Origin: CAMFLJ01 sp965279255
Lineage (GTDB): Bacteria; Actinomycetota; Acidimicrobiia; Acidimicrobiales; Acidimicrobilacustridaceae
NCBI GenBank assembly: GCA_965279255.1
Contig: OZ257146.1
Span: 3,410,001-3,474,000 of the forward strand
Direction: 5' to 3'
DNA: 64,000 nt
Positions within the stretch are counted from its first letter, which is position 1. The number at the start of each line of letters is the position of its first letter. Below, piece by piece: positions 25,797 through 33,664 of this stretch. Under the pieces are notes generated by a model, which worked only from the letters and a program-made list of their open reading frames with translations, did not search any database and was not told the DNA's origin. A program made the translations under genes and the position numbers.

Positions 25797-25856
25797 GACC
25801 GCCACTGTGCCATGACCGAGGTCACCGGGTCGCCGACGAGAGGTGCGCCGACGAAC

Positions 25857-25862
25857 TACCGT
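25857..25862 (+). promoter_or_regulatory. Candidate -10 box, secreted paralogue 1
   Basis: TACCGT, 31 bases before the ATG at 25894, giving a leader that carries AAGGTGGGA. Confidence 0.45.
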
Positions 25863-25893
25863 CGGTGGAATCGTTTTCGAAAAGGTGGGAACC

Positions 25894-26895
25894 ATGAAGA
25901 ACATCCGCAAGCTCGCCGTGGGCGCCGGGATCGCGGCGGTGCTCGTCGTCGGCTGGGTCGCACCCGCCACGTCCGGCGCGTCGACCACGCCGTCCCCCAA
26001 CCCCCCGAAGGGCTACACCGTGGTGCTCGGCGACGGTGGCTGCGAGCTCGCCACCATCGACCTCACCACCGGCACCCTCACCGACCTGCCCGCCGGCCCC
26101 TCGGCCGAGGCCTGCGCGGTCGATCTCGCCGTCTCCCCGTCCGGCACGGTGTACGGCATCACCGACAACCAGATCCTGTCGTCCGGCAACGCCCTGGGCG
26201 CCGTCCCCGCCGCCCCCGCGGACGCCGCCGACATCGTCACATTCGCCGCTGACGGCACCCCCAGCGCGGTGCCCATCACCGAGCCCGACGCCACCACCAT
26301 CGGGGTGGCCAGCGGCGGCATCGCCATCAGCCCCGCCGGCGTGGTCTACGTGCAGCTCGTGACCGACAACCCGACCTGCCTCACCGGCACGCCGCCCGAC
26401 ACCACGCCCACCACCAGCCCGGCCCCGCCGGCGTTCTACGCCGACTCGGTCTGCCTCTACACCGTGAACCCCGGCACCGGGACGGCCGCGGTGATCGGCA
26501 CCACCGGCGTGTTCGAGACCCCGTTCTTCGCCCTCGCCTGGTGCGGCGGGCTCAACACCCTGGCGTTCGGCGAAGGCATCAGCTGGGGCACCGAGAGCAC
26601 CACCACCGGTGCCGTCTCGCTGGGCGTCGCCGCCCAGGCGTTCCCCGTCGGCTACGACTGCGACAGCCGCACCGGCGGCCCGCTGTGGGCGCTCAGCTCG
26701 CCGAACGCCGGCCTGGCCAGCACCCCGGCCGTGTCCGAGGTCAACGTGACCCAGGTCGACCCCACGACCGGCGCCGTCACCCAGATCGTGCCCGTCAGCG
26801 ACCAGTCCGCCGACCTCCTCGCCCTGGCGGTCGTCGCCACCCCTGAGCCCGATGTGGCCAACGAGGTCGTCGTGGCACCCGCCTTCACCGGCTGA
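25894..26895 (+). CDS. Secreted beta-propeller-like protein, tandem paralogue 1
   Basis: 333 residues. The signal peptide (~1-28) is followed by GYTVVLGDGGCELATIDLTTGTLTDLP, nearly the same as in the two downstream paralogues. D-x-T-T-G repeats (DLTTG, NPGTG, STTTG, DPTTG) suggest beta-propeller-like blades. Cys are spaced for disulfides. A Thr/Pro-rich stretch lies at ~165-185. It ends DVANEVVVAPAFTG, sharing the V-A-P-x-F-T-G tail. Function unknown; probably exported. AAGGTGGGA precedes the ATG. A hairpin lies just after the stop. Confidence 0.75.
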   Translation: MKNIRKLAVGAGIAAVLVVGWVAPATSGASTTPSPNPPKGYTVVLGDGGCELATIDLTTGTLTDLPAGPSAEACAVDLAVSPSGTVYGITDNQILSSGNALGAVPAAPADAADIVTFAADGTPSAVPITEPDATTIGVASGGIAISPAGVVYVQLVTDNPTCLTGTPPDTTPTTSPAPPAFYADSVCLYTVNPGTGTAAVIGTTGVFETPFFALAWCGGLNTLAFGEGISWGTESTTTGAVSLGVAAQAFPVGYDCDSRTGGPLWALSSPNAGLASTPAVSEVNVTQVDPTTGAVTQIVPVSDQSADLLALAVVATPEPDVANEVVVAPAFTG

Positions 26896-26961
26896 GCCAC
26901 CGCACATCCTGTACGACCCGACGGGGGCGTGGCGCCACGGCGCTGCGCCCCCGTCGCGCGT
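26881..26961 (+). repeat. 81-base direct repeat, copy 1 (gene end plus hairpin)
   Basis: Covers the last codons of paralogue 1, its stop and the following hairpin. It is repeated at 27982-28062 with only two differences. It marks the seam of a tandem gene duplication. Confidence 0.85.
26920..26955 (+). terminator. Hairpin terminator-like structure after paralogue 1
   Basis: A 36-base hairpin with a 17-base stem (two G-U pairs) and a tight AC centre: outer arms GACGGGGGCG and CGCCCCCGTC. No U-tract, as is common for actinobacterial terminators. Confidence 0.55.
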
Positions 26962-27005
26962 CCGGCGACCATCGAGCGAAGGTTCACCCGACCACGGTGC
27001 GCGGC

Positions 27006-27011
27006 TATTGT
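27006..27011 (+). promoter_or_regulatory. Candidate -10 box, secreted paralogue 2
   Basis: TATTGT, 31 bases before the ATG at 27043, the same distance as in paralogue 1. Confidence 0.45.
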
Positions 27012-27042
27012 TCGTCGCCTCACGACCACAGGGAGATCGGGA

Positions 27043-27996
27043 ATGAAGAGGTTCGCCAAGGTGGCTGCAGCGCTGGGAGCGCTCGCCGTCGCCGTCATCG
27101 TGCCGGCGGTGCCGGCATCGTCGGCCGGCGCCGGGCCCATCGGCTACACGATCATCCGCACCAAGGGTGGTTGCGATCTCGCCACCGTCGACCTCACCAC
27201 CGGTGAGCTGACCGACCTCCCCGCCGCCACGGCGCCCGAGGCCTGCGTCGCCGACCTCGCCGCCAACACCGAGGGTGCGGTCTGGGGCGTCATCGACGGC
27301 AGCTCGAACCAGAACAAGGCGGCGAACTTCCCCGCCGCGGTCACCGAGAGCGCGGTCTACCTCGTCGCCTTCGACAGCGACGGCACCCCGAGCCTCTCGC
27401 CGATCTTCTTCGACGACATCCCCGAGGGCGCCTCGCTCGAGAACGGCGGCATCGCCTTCGGCCCCGCCGGCACCTACATCCAGGCCTACCTGGGCCAGTC
27501 GAACACGAGCTGCGACGCCGGCGTCGCCGTCTGCCTGCTCACCTACGACCCCGAAACGGGCGTCGCCACCCCGATCGGCGGCTCCGGTCTCGAGGAGCGG
27601 AGCCTCTACACCCTCACCGACTGCGCCTCCGGCCAGTACACGCTGATGGACGTCGAGGGCCCCGAGCTCGCTCGCAGCGACCGCACCACCGGCGCGGTCA
27701 CCTCCGGTCCGTCGGTCGACGACGGCATCTCCGGCATGGACTGCGCCCCGGGCGGCAGCACCCTCTACGCCCTCAACAGCGCACTCGTGCCCCTCGGCAA
27801 CGGCCCGGCGGGCGCCGGCGCCTCGGTCGGCACGATCGACCCGACCACGGGCCAGTTCAGCGCCGTGGCCGCGATCAGCGATCCCGAGGCGTTCGTCGAG
27901 CTGCTCGCCGTTCCCGGCACCCGGGTCGCGCCGACCACCACGACCACCATCGACGTGGCCAACGCCAACGCCGTGGCCCCGGCCTTCACCGGCTGA
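27043..27996 (+). CDS. Secreted beta-propeller-like protein, tandem paralogue 2
   Basis: 317 residues. Signal peptide to about residue 27 (VPASSAGA), then GYTIIRTKGGCDLATVDLTTGELTDLP. Four D-x-x-T-G repeats (DLTTG, DPETG, DRTTG, DPTTG) again suggest propeller blades. A T-T-T-T-T linker precedes the tail IDVANANAVAPAFTG. Function unknown. AGGGAG lies upstream of the ATG. It ends with the same 81-base sequence as paralogue 1, so the two arose by recent tandem duplication of the gene with its terminator. Confidence 0.75.
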   Translation: MKRFAKVAAALGALAVAVIVPAVPASSAGAGPIGYTIIRTKGGCDLATVDLTTGELTDLPAATAPEACVADLAANTEGAVWGVIDGSSNQNKAANFPAAVTESAVYLVAFDSDGTPSLSPIFFDDIPEGASLENGGIAFGPAGTYIQAYLGQSNTSCDAGVAVCLLTYDPETGVATPIGGSGLEERSLYTLTDCASGQYTLMDVEGPELARSDRTTGAVTSGPSVDDGISGMDCAPGGSTLYALNSALVPLGNGPAGAGASVGTIDPTTGQFSAVAAISDPEAFVELLAVPGTRVAPTTTTTIDVANANAVAPAFTG

Positions 27997-28062
27997 GCCA
28001 CCGCACACCCTGAACGACCCGACGGGGGCGTGGCGCCACGGCGCTGCGCCCCCGTCGCGCGT
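27982..28062 (+). repeat. 81-base direct repeat, copy 2 (gene end plus hairpin)
   Basis: Second copy of the sequence at 26881-26961, two mismatches. Confidence 0.85.
28021..28056 (+). terminator. Hairpin terminator-like structure after paralogue 2
   Basis: Identical 36-base hairpin to that at 26920-26955. Perfect conservation while the flanking bases changed supports a function. Confidence 0.55.
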
Positions 28063-28090
28063 GGTCGACGAACGGCGGGAGGGCGACCGT

Positions 28091-28096
28091 TACCCT
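28091..28096 (+). promoter_or_regulatory. Candidate -10 box, secreted paralogue 3
   Basis: TACCCT, 45 bases before the GTG at 28142. Confidence 0.4.
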
Positions 28097-28141
28097 TCGT
28101 CGTCGGCGGTCCAGCGGAGCGACCGCTCTCAGGAGGAGCTC

Positions 28142-29110
28142 GTGAAGAAGGCGTGCACGGCAGTGATCGTGACGCTCACCCTCGTGGCGGCCATCGCCAT
28201 CGGGAGTGGCCCGTCCGCCGCGGCTGCGGACCATCCCTACGGCTACACCGTCATCCTCCGACAGGATGGGAGCTGCGAGCTGGGGCGTCTCGATCTCGTG
28301 ACCGGCGAGCTGACCGACCTCCCCGCCACGGCGTCGCCCGACTCCTGTGCGACCGACCTGGCCGTCGACACCGACGGAACCGTCTACGGCATCGTCCTGA
28401 GCCAGGATGGCGCCGCTCCGACGCAGGCCAACGGGCCGAGCCTGATCGAGAGCAACATCGAGGTGATGGTGTTCGACCCAGACGGCAGGCCCACCGTCAC
28501 GCGGGTCCGCCTCCCCGACTCGTTCGACGAGGCCCTCGTCGACATCTCCTCGATCGTCGTCGACCCACAGCTGGGGTTCCTGATCCAGGTCGTGCCGCAG
28601 TCGACCGACCCGGTCTGCGCCACCGGCTCCGGCTCGTGCCTCCTGAGCTACGACCCGGCGACCGCGGTGGCGACCCCGATCGGGAGCGCTGAGCTGGGAC
28701 CGGACGTGATGGGGTTCCTGACCAGCTGCGCCGACGGGCTGATCGGCGTCGCCGGGGGCCCGCCCGACGAGCGACTGGCCACCGTCGACCCCCTGAGCGG
28801 CATCGCGACCCGTGGAGCCGCCCTCGTGTACCCGACGCTCGGCCTCGACTGCCCCACGGGCGGCGGCCCCCTCTACGCGCTCGCCACGATCGAGGTCGTC
28901 GAGGACGACGTGGGCCTCGAGATGGTGGGCACCCTCGACCCGCGGACCGGCGTGTTCTCGCCCTCGGCCCCCGTGAGCGGCGCCAACGGCGGCCTGTTCG
29001 GGCTGGGGGTCCCCCCGGGCACCGCCATCGAGGCGGGTGCCCCGTCGACCACCACGACCACCATCGACGTGGCCGACGCCGACGCCGTGGCGCCGAGCTT
29101 CACCGGCTGA
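28142..29110 (+). CDS. Secreted beta-propeller-like protein, tandem paralogue 3
   Basis: 322 residues, more diverged than paralogues 1 and 2. Signal peptide to ~27 (GPSAAAA), then GYTVILRQDGSCELGRLDLVTGELTDLP. Repeats DLVTG, DPATA, DPLSG and DPRTG follow. A T-T-T-T-T linker leads to the tail IDVADADAVAPSFTG. The conserved tail despite divergence elsewhere suggests selection on it. The GTG start has AGGAGG upstream. It lacks the downstream 81-base repeat and overlaps the convergent PPOX gene by 11 bases. Confidence 0.75.
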   Translation: MKKACTAVIVTLTLVAAIAIGSGPSAAAADHPYGYTVILRQDGSCELGRLDLVTGELTDLPATASPDSCATDLAVDTDGTVYGIVLSQDGAAPTQANGPSLIESNIEVMVFDPDGRPTVTRVRLPDSFDEALVDISSIVVDPQLGFLIQVVPQSTDPVCATGSGSCLLSYDPATAVATPIGSAELGPDVMGFLTSCADGLIGVAGGPPDERLATVDPLSGIATRGAALVYPTLGLDCPTGGGPLYALATIEVVEDDVGLEMVGTLDPRTGVFSPSAPVSGANGGLFGLGVPPGTAIEAGAPSTTTTTIDVADADAVAPSFTG

Positions 29111-29522
29111 GCATGCCGTAGGCGTGGGTCGGGCGGATCGAGAGCACGAGGCGCGAGTCGGCGACCATGGCGGCCCGGTACTCGTCCCAGTCGGGGTGCT
29201 CGCCCTGCATCACCCGGTACATGTCGACGAGCTCGTCGACGGTGGCGTCGTCGGGGGCGGCGGCGACCGGGCTGAGGTCGGCGTCGCCCTCGAGCACGAC
29301 GTAGGACCAGAAGTCGTCTGCGCTGACGTGCAACGACACCCGGGGGTCACGCACGAGGTTCTTGTACTTGGCCCGGTCCGCGGTGATCGAGATGCGCACG
29401 CGACCGTCGTCGGTGACGGTGTGGATGATGTTCGAGCTCTGCGGGCGACCGTCGGCCTTCAGCGTGACGAGCACGCCGTTGCGGTGGTCGCGGGCGAAGG
29501 TGAGGGCGGCGTCGATGTCCAT
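29100..29522 (-). CDS. PPOX-class F420-dependent oxidoreductase/binding protein
   Basis: 140 residues of the pyridoxamine-phosphate-oxidase-like split barrel. The pattern LTFARDHRNGVLVTLKADGRPQSSNIIH, then VRISITADRAKYKNLVRDPRVSLHV, is typical of actinobacterial F420-dependent (TIGR03618-type) members. The substrate is unknown. ATG 29522 is preferred; an in-frame GTG at 29537 is possible. It is divergent from the Rieske oxygenase, with palindromes in the 93-base gap, so the two may be co-regulated. Confidence 0.82.
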   Translation of the reverse strand: MDIDAALTFARDHRNGVLVTLKADGRPQSSNIIHTVTDDGRVRISITADRAKYKNLVRDPRVSLHVSADDFWSYVVLEGDADLSPVAAAPDDATVDELVDMYRVMQGEHPDWDEYRAAMVADSRLVLSIRPTHAYGMLSR

Positions 29523-29557
29523 CCCGACAGTGAACACCCGCCGGCCCGTGAACGGCC

Positions 29558-29577
29558 GTTGAAGGGTTCCTTTCAAC
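29558..29577. promoter_or_regulatory. 20-base inverted repeat, candidate operator of PPOX/Rieske pair
   Basis: GTTGAAGGGTTCCTTTCAAC: nine-base arms with one mismatch around TT. The palindrome AACGGCCGTT (29551-29560) abuts it, and ACGGCCGT recurs at 29587-29594. Confidence 0.45.
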
Positions 29578-29603
29578 CGTGGACCCACGGCCGTATGCGC
29601 TCA

Positions 29604-29609
29604 TAGGTT
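29604..29609 (+). promoter_or_regulatory. Leaderless -10 box of Rieske oxygenase gene
   Basis: TAGGTT, exactly six bases before the ATG at 29616, no ribosome-binding site. Confidence 0.6.
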
Positions 29610-29615
29610 CGCCGC

Positions 29616-30659
29616 ATGGCCGACTCCCCCTCGCGGCCGAAGCTCTACGCCTCGGCCGACTCGTTCCTCGACCCCGTGCTCTCGAACACCTGGCTGGCGG
29701 TCGCCACCTCGGCCGACCTCGCCGTCGGCGAGCTGGTGCCGGTCACCCTGATGGGGGTGGAGCTGGTGCTGTGGCGCGACACCGATGGCGCCGTGCACGC
29801 CTGGGAGGACTTCTGCGTGCACCGCGGCGTGAGGCTGTCGCTCGGCCACGTCACCGACGACAGGGTCGTCTGCCCGTACCACGCCTGGAACTACGACGGC
29901 ACCGGGCGCTGCACCCTCATCCCCGCCCACCCCGAGCTCACGCCGCCCGAACGGGCCCGAGCCAACGTGCTGGCCGCGACCGAGGCCTACGGGCTGGTGT
30001 GGACCTCGCTCGGCACCCCGGCCGGCGACCCGCCGCCCATCGTCTGCTGGGACGATCCCGCCTTCCCCACCAAGGCGCTCTGCGGGCCCTACGTGTTCGA
30101 GGCGGCCGCTCAGCGGGCCGTCGAGAACTTCATCGACCCGTCCCACCTCGGGGTCGTGCACGACGGGATCCTCGGCGACAAGGCGTGGCTGCGGATGCGG
30201 CCCTACGAGGTGGAGGAGACCCCCGAGGGCCTGTACGCCGCCGACCTCGAGATCGACTTCCCGGTGCCGAAGGACGGCTTCGCCATCTCGCCGGTGCACT
30301 TCAACCGCCGCATCCCCCACCCCCTGACCGCCCAGGTCGAGGTGCTCCGCGAGGACATCCCCTACACGGTGTGGATCACCTGCTGCCCCGTCGGGCCCCG
30401 TCGGTCGATCGCGTGGATCTGGATCCTCACCGAGGACGGCCTTCCCGCCGAGGAGCATCGGGCGATCGAGGACACGGTGCTCGCCCAGGACATCGCCATC
30501 GTGAACTCGCAGCGACCGGAGTGGCTGCCGCTCGACCTCCAGGCCGAGCTGCACGTGGGCTCCGACCGCATCGGCGTCGCCTACCGCAACTGGCTGCGGA
30601 AGCTCGGCGTCGTCTACGGCACCGACGCCACACCCTCGTTCGACCAGCAGGGGGCCTGA
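29616..30659 (+). CDS. Rieske-type aromatic ring / demethylase oxygenase subunit
   Basis: 347 residues. The Rieske [2Fe-2S] site is Cys67-x-His69 and Cys86-x2-His89. The mononuclear iron site reads ENFIDPSHLGVVH, with Asp174, His177 and His182 as likely ligands. The C-terminal half resembles vanillate O-demethylase/PaO-type oxygenases, which remove methyl groups or oxygenate aromatics with O2. The reductase partner is not in the window. The leaderless -10 is six bases upstream. It converges with the GGDEF gene 18 bases on. Confidence 0.88.
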   Translation: MADSPSRPKLYASADSFLDPVLSNTWLAVATSADLAVGELVPVTLMGVELVLWRDTDGAVHAWEDFCVHRGVRLSLGHVTDDRVVCPYHAWNYDGTGRCTLIPAHPELTPPERARANVLAATEAYGLVWTSLGTPAGDPPPIVCWDDPAFPTKALCGPYVFEAAAQRAVENFIDPSHLGVVHDGILGDKAWLRMRPYEVEETPEGLYAADLEIDFPVPKDGFAISPVHFNRRIPHPLTAQVEVLREDIPYTVWITCCPVGPRRSIAWIWILTEDGLPAEEHRAIEDTVLAQDIAIVNSQRPEWLPLDLQAELHVGSDRIGVAYRNWLRKLGVVYGTDATPSFDQQGA

Positions 30660-30677
30660 GCCGAGGACGCCGACCCG

Positions 30678-32378
30678 TCAGGCGACGCTGCGGCCGCGAC
30701 GGCCGCGACCGCTGCGGGTGCGCTTCACCTCGTACATGGCGGCGTCGGCCCGGCCGAGCAGCGAGACCGCCGTGTCACGAGGCGTCGCCCGGGTGATGCC
30801 GATGCTCGCCTGGGCGCTCAGGGTGGAGTCGCCCACCTCGAGCGGCATGGCCAGCTCGGAGCGGATGCGGTCGGCGATGACGTCGGGCTGGTCGCCGGTG
30901 ATGACGATGAACTCGTCGCCGGCGAGGCGGCCCACGAAGTCGTCGGCGCGGCACGAGCGGCGGAGGCGGTTGCCGATCTCGCGGAGGAGCTCGTCGCCGA
31001 TGAGGTGGCCGAGGGTGTCGTTGACGTCCTTGAACCGGTCGAGGTCGAGGAAGAGGAGGGAGAGCTCACCGCCGGCGATGATGCGCCGGTCGAGCTCGTC
31101 CTCGAGCGCCCGGCGGTTGGGGAGGCCGGTGAGCTCGTCGACGTTGGCGAGGTCCCGCAGGGTCTCCTCCAGCGACTTCTCGACCGTGACGTCGCGCAGC
31201 GTTCCGTCGACGACGAGCGACCCGTCGCGGCTCATGCTCAGCGAGCGCCTCACGTCGACCCACCGACGGGTGCCGTCGAGGTGGGTGATCGGCAGCTGGA
31301 ACGAGCGCGGGCCCTGGGCGCTGGTCAGCACGTCGAGGAAGCGGGAGGCCTCGCGCTCGCCGAGCAGCGTGCGCACGGTGTCGACGGGACGCTCGGTGAA
31401 CTCGGCGACGGACAGGCCGGTGAGGGTGGTGAAGGCCTGGTTCACGTACTCGACCTGTGGCTCGCGCCCGGCCAGCACCCGGAAGATGACGTCGGTGGAG
31501 CGGTCGGCGAGGGCCCGGAAGCGCTCCTCGCTGCGGCTCAGCGCCGAGGTGGCGTCGACCAGCTCGGTCACGTCGTTGACGACCGCCAGCGTGCACAGCT
31601 CGCCGTCGAGCTCGATGGGGGCGGTGTAGATGTCGACGGTTCGGATGTCGCCGGCAATCGTGCGGCCCCGTGCCCGGACGATGGGCTCGACGGGCTCGCC
31701 GGCGACGCGCCGGGCGATCCGCTCCTCGAGCACGTCGAGGCCGTCGGGGGTGAAGAGCGAGTCGAGGGTCATGTCGAGCAGCTCACCCGGCTCGTCGACG
31801 CCGACGAGGTCGGCGGCGGCCTGGTTGGCGAAGACGAGGTGGCGGTCGCGGCGCACGAAGGCGGCCAGCGGCAGGCGCTCGATCAGCTCGCGGTGCTGGC
31901 GCTCGCTGTCGGCCAGGCGGTTCTCGACGAGGGCGCGCTCGGTGACGTCGCGGCCGACGCAGAGCAGCTCGCGGTGACCGTCGCGGCTGACGACGACCCG
32001 GTCCCACCACTGCTCGTAGACGACCCGGCCGTCGACGTGGCGCAGCCTGGTCTCGCGTCGGCTCTCGCCGTCGTCGGTGCCGCGCTCGCGGAGCATGAGG
32101 CGGATGCCGTCGACGGCCTCGGCGGGCACGAAGGCGGTGAGGGGGCTGCCGATGGCGGCGACGGGGGTGCTGCCCATCGAGCGGGCCCAGGCGTCGTTGC
32201 AGTAGGTGATGACGAGGTCGTCGGCGCGGAATCGGCAGACCCGGTCGCCGAAGGTGTCGAGCATCTCGGCGTGGAAGCCGCTCTCCTGGTGGCGACGGCG
32301 GATCTCGACGACGGCGACCGCCAGGGCGGCCGCGGCGATGAGCAGGAGCCCGAGCCCGGAGATCCACTGCAGAACCAT
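30678..32378 (-). CDS. Membrane-anchored multi-PAS diguanylate cyclase
   Basis: 566 residues. One transmembrane helix (~5-25), three PAS-type sensor segments (~35-150, ~155-275 and ~280-400), then a GGDEF domain (~405-566). The signature reads AGDEF, a variant seen in some active cyclases. RADD five residues before it fits the c-di-GMP inhibitory I-site. It should make c-di-GMP from two GTP. The first PAS segment contains FRADDLVITYCNDAWARSMG. The start at 32378 has TAGAGT six bases upstream, a leaderless pattern. No EAL domain is present. Confidence 0.88.
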   Translation of the reverse strand: MVLQWISGLGLLLIAAAALAVAVVEIRRRHQESGFHAEMLDTFGDRVCRFRADDLVITYCNDAWARSMGSTPVAAIGSPLTAFVPAEAVDGIRLMLRERGTDDGESRRETRLRHVDGRVVYEQWWDRVVVSRDGHRELLCVGRDVTERALVENRLADSERQHRELIERLPLAAFVRRDRHLVFANQAAADLVGVDEPGELLDMTLDSLFTPDGLDVLEERIARRVAGEPVEPIVRARGRTIAGDIRTVDIYTAPIELDGELCTLAVVNDVTELVDATSALSRSEERFRALADRSTDVIFRVLAGREPQVEYVNQAFTTLTGLSVAEFTERPVDTVRTLLGEREASRFLDVLTSAQGPRSFQLPITHLDGTRRWVDVRRSLSMSRDGSLVVDGTLRDVTVEKSLEETLRDLANVDELTGLPNRRALEDELDRRIIAGGELSLLFLDLDRFKDVNDTLGHLIGDELLREIGNRLRRSCRADDFVGRLAGDEFIVITGDQPDVIADRIRSELAMPLEVGDSTLSAQASIGITRATPRDTAVSLLGRADAAMYEVKRTRSGRGRRGRSVA

Positions 32379-32384
32379 GGGGTC

Positions 32385-32390
32385 ACTCTA
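32385..32390 (-). promoter_or_regulatory. Leaderless -10 box of PAS-GGDEF gene
   Basis: TAGAGT on the minus strand, six bases before the ATG at 32378. Confidence 0.6.
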
Positions 32391-32464
32391 AGAATTCTCG
32401 TGACCACTTTCTGTAGGTCATCCGGACCGTTGCGCGGCGCGCCGACCCCGATCCGGGCGCTCCA

Positions 32465-32755
32465 CTAGGCCAAAGGGCCCACTGTGTGGAAGCGACCGCT
32501 CCCACTGACCATCACCACGAGGGAGCTGCGGCCGTCGTCGAGCTCGAGGCGCACGGCCTTGCCGACCGCCAGCACCGGCACGGGGACGAACTCACCCTCC
32601 AGGTGGCACTCCTCGGGGTCGGCGTCCTCGACGCGGTGCAGCAGGTGGGCCCGCACCCGCTGGGTGCGCAGCCCGTCACGGAGCTCACCGTCGACCCACC
32701 CGAGGGGCCACGGTCCGCTGCTCTGTGGGCCTTCGATCGGGACAACCGTCGTCAT
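32465..32755 (-). CDS. Hypothetical 96-residue protein
   Basis: No family recognised. 96 residues, starting MTTVVPIEGPQSSGPWPLGWVDGEL and ending in strands ELDDGRSSLVVMVSGSGRFHTVGP; a small beta-rich fold is likely. No signal peptide, membrane helix or metal motif is seen. The start at 32755 is supported by TACGGT seven bases upstream with no ribosome-binding site. Codon use matches the neighbours. It stands alone between the GGDEF gene and the VOC gene. Confidence 0.55.
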   Translation of the reverse strand: MTTVVPIEGPQSSGPWPLGWVDGELRDGLRTQRVRAHLLHRVEDADPEECHLEGEFVPVPVLAVGKAVRLELDDGRSSLVVMVSGSGRFHTVGPLA

Positions 32756-32762
32756 GAGGGCG

Positions 32763-32768
32763 ACCGTA
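32763..32768 (-). promoter_or_regulatory. Leaderless -10 box of 96-residue protein gene
   Basis: TACGGT on the minus strand, seven bases before the ATG at 32755. Confidence 0.5.
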
Positions 32769-32907
32769 CGGAGGTCGGGCCACCGCCGCCAGAGCCCGCG
32801 TGCCCAACGCCTCACATGGACGGGCAACGACCCTCAGATGGGTGACGACGGCCCGGCCGAAGGCCCCTCCCGGAGCACGGCCGTCACCCGAGGGCGTCAG
32901 ACAGCCG

Positions 32908-33285
32908 TCAGGCAGGCCGGTCGAGGCGGCGGGCGATGCTCACCTCGTGGCCGGCCGGGTCGAGCACGTGGAAGTAGCGCTCGCCCCACGGGGCGTCGGA
33001 GGGGTCGAGCTCGGTCTCGATGCCGTGGTCGACGAGGCGTCGGTGCACGGCGTCGACGTCGTCGACCCACACGATGAAGCGGCCCCACACGCGGGTCGGT
33101 GGCGACCAGCCCGGGTCGAGCTGCAGGTTGAGGAAGTCGCTCGGCCCGATGCGCAGGCTCGAGAACGGCACATCCGGGCCGCCGAAGGCGAGCGTCATCC
33201 CGAGCGTCTCGTAGAACGCCACCGAGGCCGCCATGTCGTGGGTGACGAGGGTGACGGCGTTGAGCGACTCGGGGGTGCCGGTCAC
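32908..33285 (-). CDS. VOC-superfamily (glyoxalase-like) protein
   Basis: 125 residues. The vicinal-oxygen-chelate pattern is seen in LVTHDMAASVAFYETLGMTLAFGG, FIVWVDDVDAVHRRLVDHGIE and RYFHVLDPAGHEVSIARRL. Family members bind a metal and act in lyase, dioxygenase or antibiotic-binding roles; this one is unassigned. GTG 33285 fits the family start. It follows the DUF4235 gene by 22 bases on the same strand and is probably read from the same transcript. Confidence 0.75.
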   Translation of the reverse strand: MTGTPESLNAVTLVTHDMAASVAFYETLGMTLAFGGPDVPFSSLRIGPSDFLNLQLDPGWSPPTRVWGRFIVWVDDVDAVHRRLVDHGIETELDPSDAPWGERYFHVLDPAGHEVSIARRLDRPA

Positions 33286-33307
33286 GGGCGGCGAGGCCGT
33301 CGGGGGG

Positions 33308-33631
33308 TCAGATCTCGACGGGCTCTTCGACGCCGGGCGGCAGGGTGCCGGTGGCAGCCTCCCAACCGGCGACGGCGAGCCGGGCGCTGAGCAGCTTGGC
33401 GATGCCGAGCCCGATGCCCGCGGTGACGGCCCACAGGGTGGCGTCCTTCCACGAGAAGCGGCGGTCGGCCGGGTCGAGCACCGGGCCGTCGTTGCCGTCG
33501 TGGCTGGCCGCGGCCCACGCCGTGCGCATGAGCTTGCGGGCGATGAGGGCACCGAGCAGGCCGCTCACGCCCGAGACGACCTTCCAGGTGGTCTCACGTC
33601 CGAGGGTGTCCGGTACCTTGCGCAGCTTCAC
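33308..33631 (-). CDS. DUF4235 membrane protein
   Basis: 107 residues. The actinobacterial DUF4235 pattern WKVVSGVSGLLGALIARKLMRTAW is followed by DPADRRFSWKDATLWAVTAGIGLGIAKLLSARLA. Two hydrophobic helices are likely (~17-33 and ~67-85). No function is known for the family. GTG at 33631 has TACGTT seven bases upstream and no ribosome-binding site, so a leaderless transcript is inferred; the VOC gene follows. Confidence 0.78.
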   Translation of the reverse strand: MKLRKVPDTLGRETTWKVVSGVSGLLGALIARKLMRTAWAAASHDGNDGPVLDPADRRFSWKDATLWAVTAGIGLGIAKLLSARLAVAGWEAATGTLPPGVEEPVEI

Positions 33632-33638
33632 GGGTCAG

Positions 33639-33644
33639 AACGTA
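33639..33644 (-). promoter_or_regulatory. Leaderless -10 box of DUF4235 gene
   Basis: TACGTT on the minus strand, seven bases before the GTG at 33631. Confidence 0.5.
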
Positions 33645-33664
33645 CCCGGCCCGGGGCCTCTCGT

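Noticed and set aside
25822..28008. Minus-strand frame of about 728 codons opposite the secreted paralogues
   Set aside because: Gly/Val/Arg-rich antisense translation of the D-x-T-T-G repeats; no start signal or motif.
25894..29110. Lipoprotein or LPXTG anchoring of the secreted paralogues
   Set aside because: No Cys after a lipobox in the signal peptides and no LPXTG, hydrophobic stretch or basic tail at the C-terminus.
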